In this document: positions 4,927-6,149 of the stretch, piece by piece | Layout: each line of letters starts with the position of its first letter | How positions within the stretch are numbered: the first letter of the stretch is position 1 | DNA from: Bordetella parapertussis | Lineage (GTDB): Bacteria > Pseudomonadota > Gammaproteobacteria > Burkholderiales > Burkholderiaceae_D | Direction: 5' to 3' | Assembly: GCA_945867725.1 (NCBI GenBank) | Contig: CAMBJI010000130.1 | Span: 1 to 6,149, forward strand | DNA length: 6,149 nt | The notes under the pieces: model-generated | Database searches by the model: none | What the model was told of the DNA's origin: nothing | Seen by the model: the letters and a program-made list of their open reading frames with translations, nothing else | Position numbers and translations under genes: made by a program

Positions 4927-6006
4927 ATGCCGAACTTCAGTGCTAATTTGTCGAAGCGCATGTCCGTCTCCGATGTCTGCCACCGCGTGATCAAACAGGC
5001 TGGTGGACTGAGTGCAGCGCTGATGTTGACCCTGCTAGCACTGAATAAGCCGGCACTCGCAGTCGACAAGCAGATCGTCATCAAGTTCAGCCATGTGGCG
5101 GCAATGGGTACGCCCAAGAGCAAGGCCATCGAGCATTTCAAGCTGGTTGCCGAGCGCAACACCGCTGGCAAGGTGCGGGTGGATGTCTATCCCAACAGCA
5201 CACTTTACAAAGACAAGGAAGAGCTGGAGGCGCTGCAAATGGGTGCGGTGCAAATGCTCGCACCGACGCTGTCCAAATTCGGTCCGCTGGGCATACGCGA
5301 ATTCGAAGTCTTCGATCTGCCTTTTTTGTTTGAGGACCGGGCAGCACTGCGGCGTGTGGTTGACGGGCCGGTCGGGCAGCGGCTATTCGGCATTTTGGAA
5401 ACCAAGGGCGTTCGGGGGCTGGCTTATTGGGACATGGGTTTCAAGATGATGTCGGCCAATCGTCCAATTCACGTACCCGCCGATATGCGCGGATTGAAAG
5501 TGCGCATACAAGGATCCAAAGTCATTGACGAGCAAATGCGCACGCTCGGTGCCAACCCTCAGGTGATGTCTTTTTCCGAGATGACCCAGGCGCTGCAATC
5601 TGGTGTGGTGGATGGTGCAGAAAACCCGCCGCTGAATTTTTATTCGCAAAAAGTGTACGAGGTGCAGAAGCATCTCGCCGTGACCGAGCATGGTTATATG
5701 GGTTTTGCAGTGATCGTTAACAAGCGATTCTGGGATGGCCTGGCGCCCGAGATTCGCTCCGGTCTGGAAGCGGCGCTCGCCGAAGCCACGCGAATGAACA
5801 ACACGCTCACCGAGAGCGAAAGTGCCGAGGCAATGCAGGCTATTGCCAAGACCGGTAAAACCACCATTTACAAACCGACACCGCAGGAAATGGCGCAGTG
5901 GCGTCAGGCGCTACTGCCTGTGCATAAAAAAATGGAAGAACGTATCGGTCGGGACTTGCTGGCGGGGGTGTATCAAGCGCTGGGTAAAGGGGCTGGACAG
6001 AAATAG
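4927..6006 (+). CDS. TRAP transporter substrate-binding protein, DctP family
   Basis: A periplasmic solute receptor of a tripartite ATP-independent periplasmic (TRAP) transporter, which passes a carboxylate-type ligand to a DctQ/DctM membrane pair driven by an ion gradient. It has 359 residues. The N-terminus carries basic residues and then a hydrophobic run (about 26-40), ending in ALA-V with likely cleavage after Ala45, so the mature protein has about 314 residues, a normal DctP size. Family features are IKFSHVAAMGTPKSKA near the mature start, VDVYPNSTLYKDKEELEALQMGAVQM (residues 85-110), and FEVFDLPFLF (126-135). There is also LKVRIQ with Arg193, the position that in the family forms a salt bridge with the ligand carboxylate, and ALQSGVVDGAENP (222-234). 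The C-terminus has LLPVHKKMEERIG. A C4-dicarboxylate or other organic acid is the likely ligand class, but it cannot be named. No dctQ or dctM gene follows in the 143 bases to the window end, so its membrane partners lie elsewhere or further downstream. Confidence 0.92.
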   Translation: MPNFSANLSKRMSVSDVCHRVIKQAGGLSAALMLTLLALNKPALAVDKQIVIKFSHVAAMGTPKSKAIEHFKLVAERNTAGKVRVDVYPNSTLYKDKEELEALQMGAVQMLAPTLSKFGPLGIREFEVFDLPFLFEDRAALRRVVDGPVGQRLFGILETKGVRGLAYWDMGFKMMSANRPIHVPADMRGLKVRIQGSKVIDEQMRTLGANPQVMSFSEMTQALQSGVVDGAENPPLNFYSQKVYEVQKHLAVTEHGYMGFAVIVNKRFWDGLAPEIRSGLEAALAEATRMNNTLTESESAEAMQAIAKTGKTTIYKPTPQEMAQWRQALLPVHKKMEERIGRDLLAGVYQALGKGAGQK

Positions 6007-6063
6007 CGGCTATATTCGTGCCCTGAAGCAAGTTCGATAAACTGTTTTAGGAATTCGGCGAAA

Positions 6064-6149
6064 GACGCTGGATCCCGGCGTCCGCCGGGATGACGGTAGT
6101 TGTTGATCCGACTGAATAGTTGTTCAGGCGATTGAGAAATCCCAGCGTC
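6064..6149. repeat. REP-like intergenic repeat with outer inverted repeat (may continue past the window)
   Basis: At the centre of the left part is a perfect inverted repeat, ATCCCGGCG (6072-6080) and CGCCGGGAT (6083-6091), separated by only two bases. In practice this is an 8-bp stem with a GTCC loop, followed by GACG. Elements of the form CTGGATCCCGG...CCGGGATGACG are dispersed intergenic repeats in many proteobacteria. An outer 8-bp inverted repeat, GACGCTGG (6064-6071) and CCAGCGTC (6142-6149), brackets it and suggests a second, inverted copy starting at the window edge. A direct repeat TAGTTGTT (6097-6104 and 6117-6124) lies between. There is no T-run after the hairpin, so it is not a typical intrinsic terminator, though it sits 66 bases past the TRAP gene stop (hairpin at 6072) and could shield the mRNA 3' end. 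Confidence 0.7.

Noticed and set aside
1..6149. CRISPR arrays, insertion sequences, integrases and rRNA genes.
   Set aside because: No regularly spaced repeats, transposase or integrase motifs, or rRNA-like segments were seen on either strand.

Overview
The window reads as a piece of a proteobacterial chromosome, most likely a betaproteobacterium. This rests on moderate GC content, a Liv/Urt-type ABC system, a periplasmic TRAP-type binding protein, a chromosomal ccdAB pair, and an intergenic ATCCCGGCG/CGCCGGGAT hairpin of a kind common in beta- and gammaproteobacteria. The genus cannot be fixed from the sequence alone.

Layout. (1) Positions 1-3097 on the + strand look like the 3' part of an operon: the last 23 codons of an upstream gene (probably an ABC permease), two ABC ATPases of the LivG/UrtD and LivF/UrtE types joined by short overlaps, and a 505-residue amidase-signature enzyme of the nitrile/amide-converting type. 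A strong intrinsic terminator at 3126-3160 closes it. The simplest reading is a high-affinity importer for short amides or urea-like compounds paired with the enzyme that hydrolyses the imported amide to a carboxylate and ammonia. (2) Positions 3183-3824 on the - strand hold a complete ccdA-ccdB toxin-antitoxin operon. It has a TGATG stop/start overlap and a perfect 9-bp inverted repeat just upstream of ccdA that fits an autoregulatory operator. (3) Positions about 3850-4926 are eroded. They contain a possible broken - strand gene start, the N-terminal half of a ribose-phosphate pyrophosphokinase (PRPP synthetase)-like gene with damaged key residues, and about 480 bases with no intact gene. 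(4) Positions 4927-6006 on the + strand encode a complete DctP-family TRAP substrate-binding protein with a signal peptide; no TRAP permease gene follows within the window. (5) Positions 6064-6149 contain a REP-like hairpin flanked by an 8-bp outer inverted repeat that runs to the end of the window.

The pattern is two nutrient-uptake loci separated by a junk-like stretch carrying a toxin-antitoxin module and a pseudogene, as expected for a recombination or insertion scar. I see no convincing new defence or mobile system. The points most worth following are the amide uptake/hydrolysis operon, the ccd operator and the unusual CcdB C-terminus, and the PRPP synthetase remnant.
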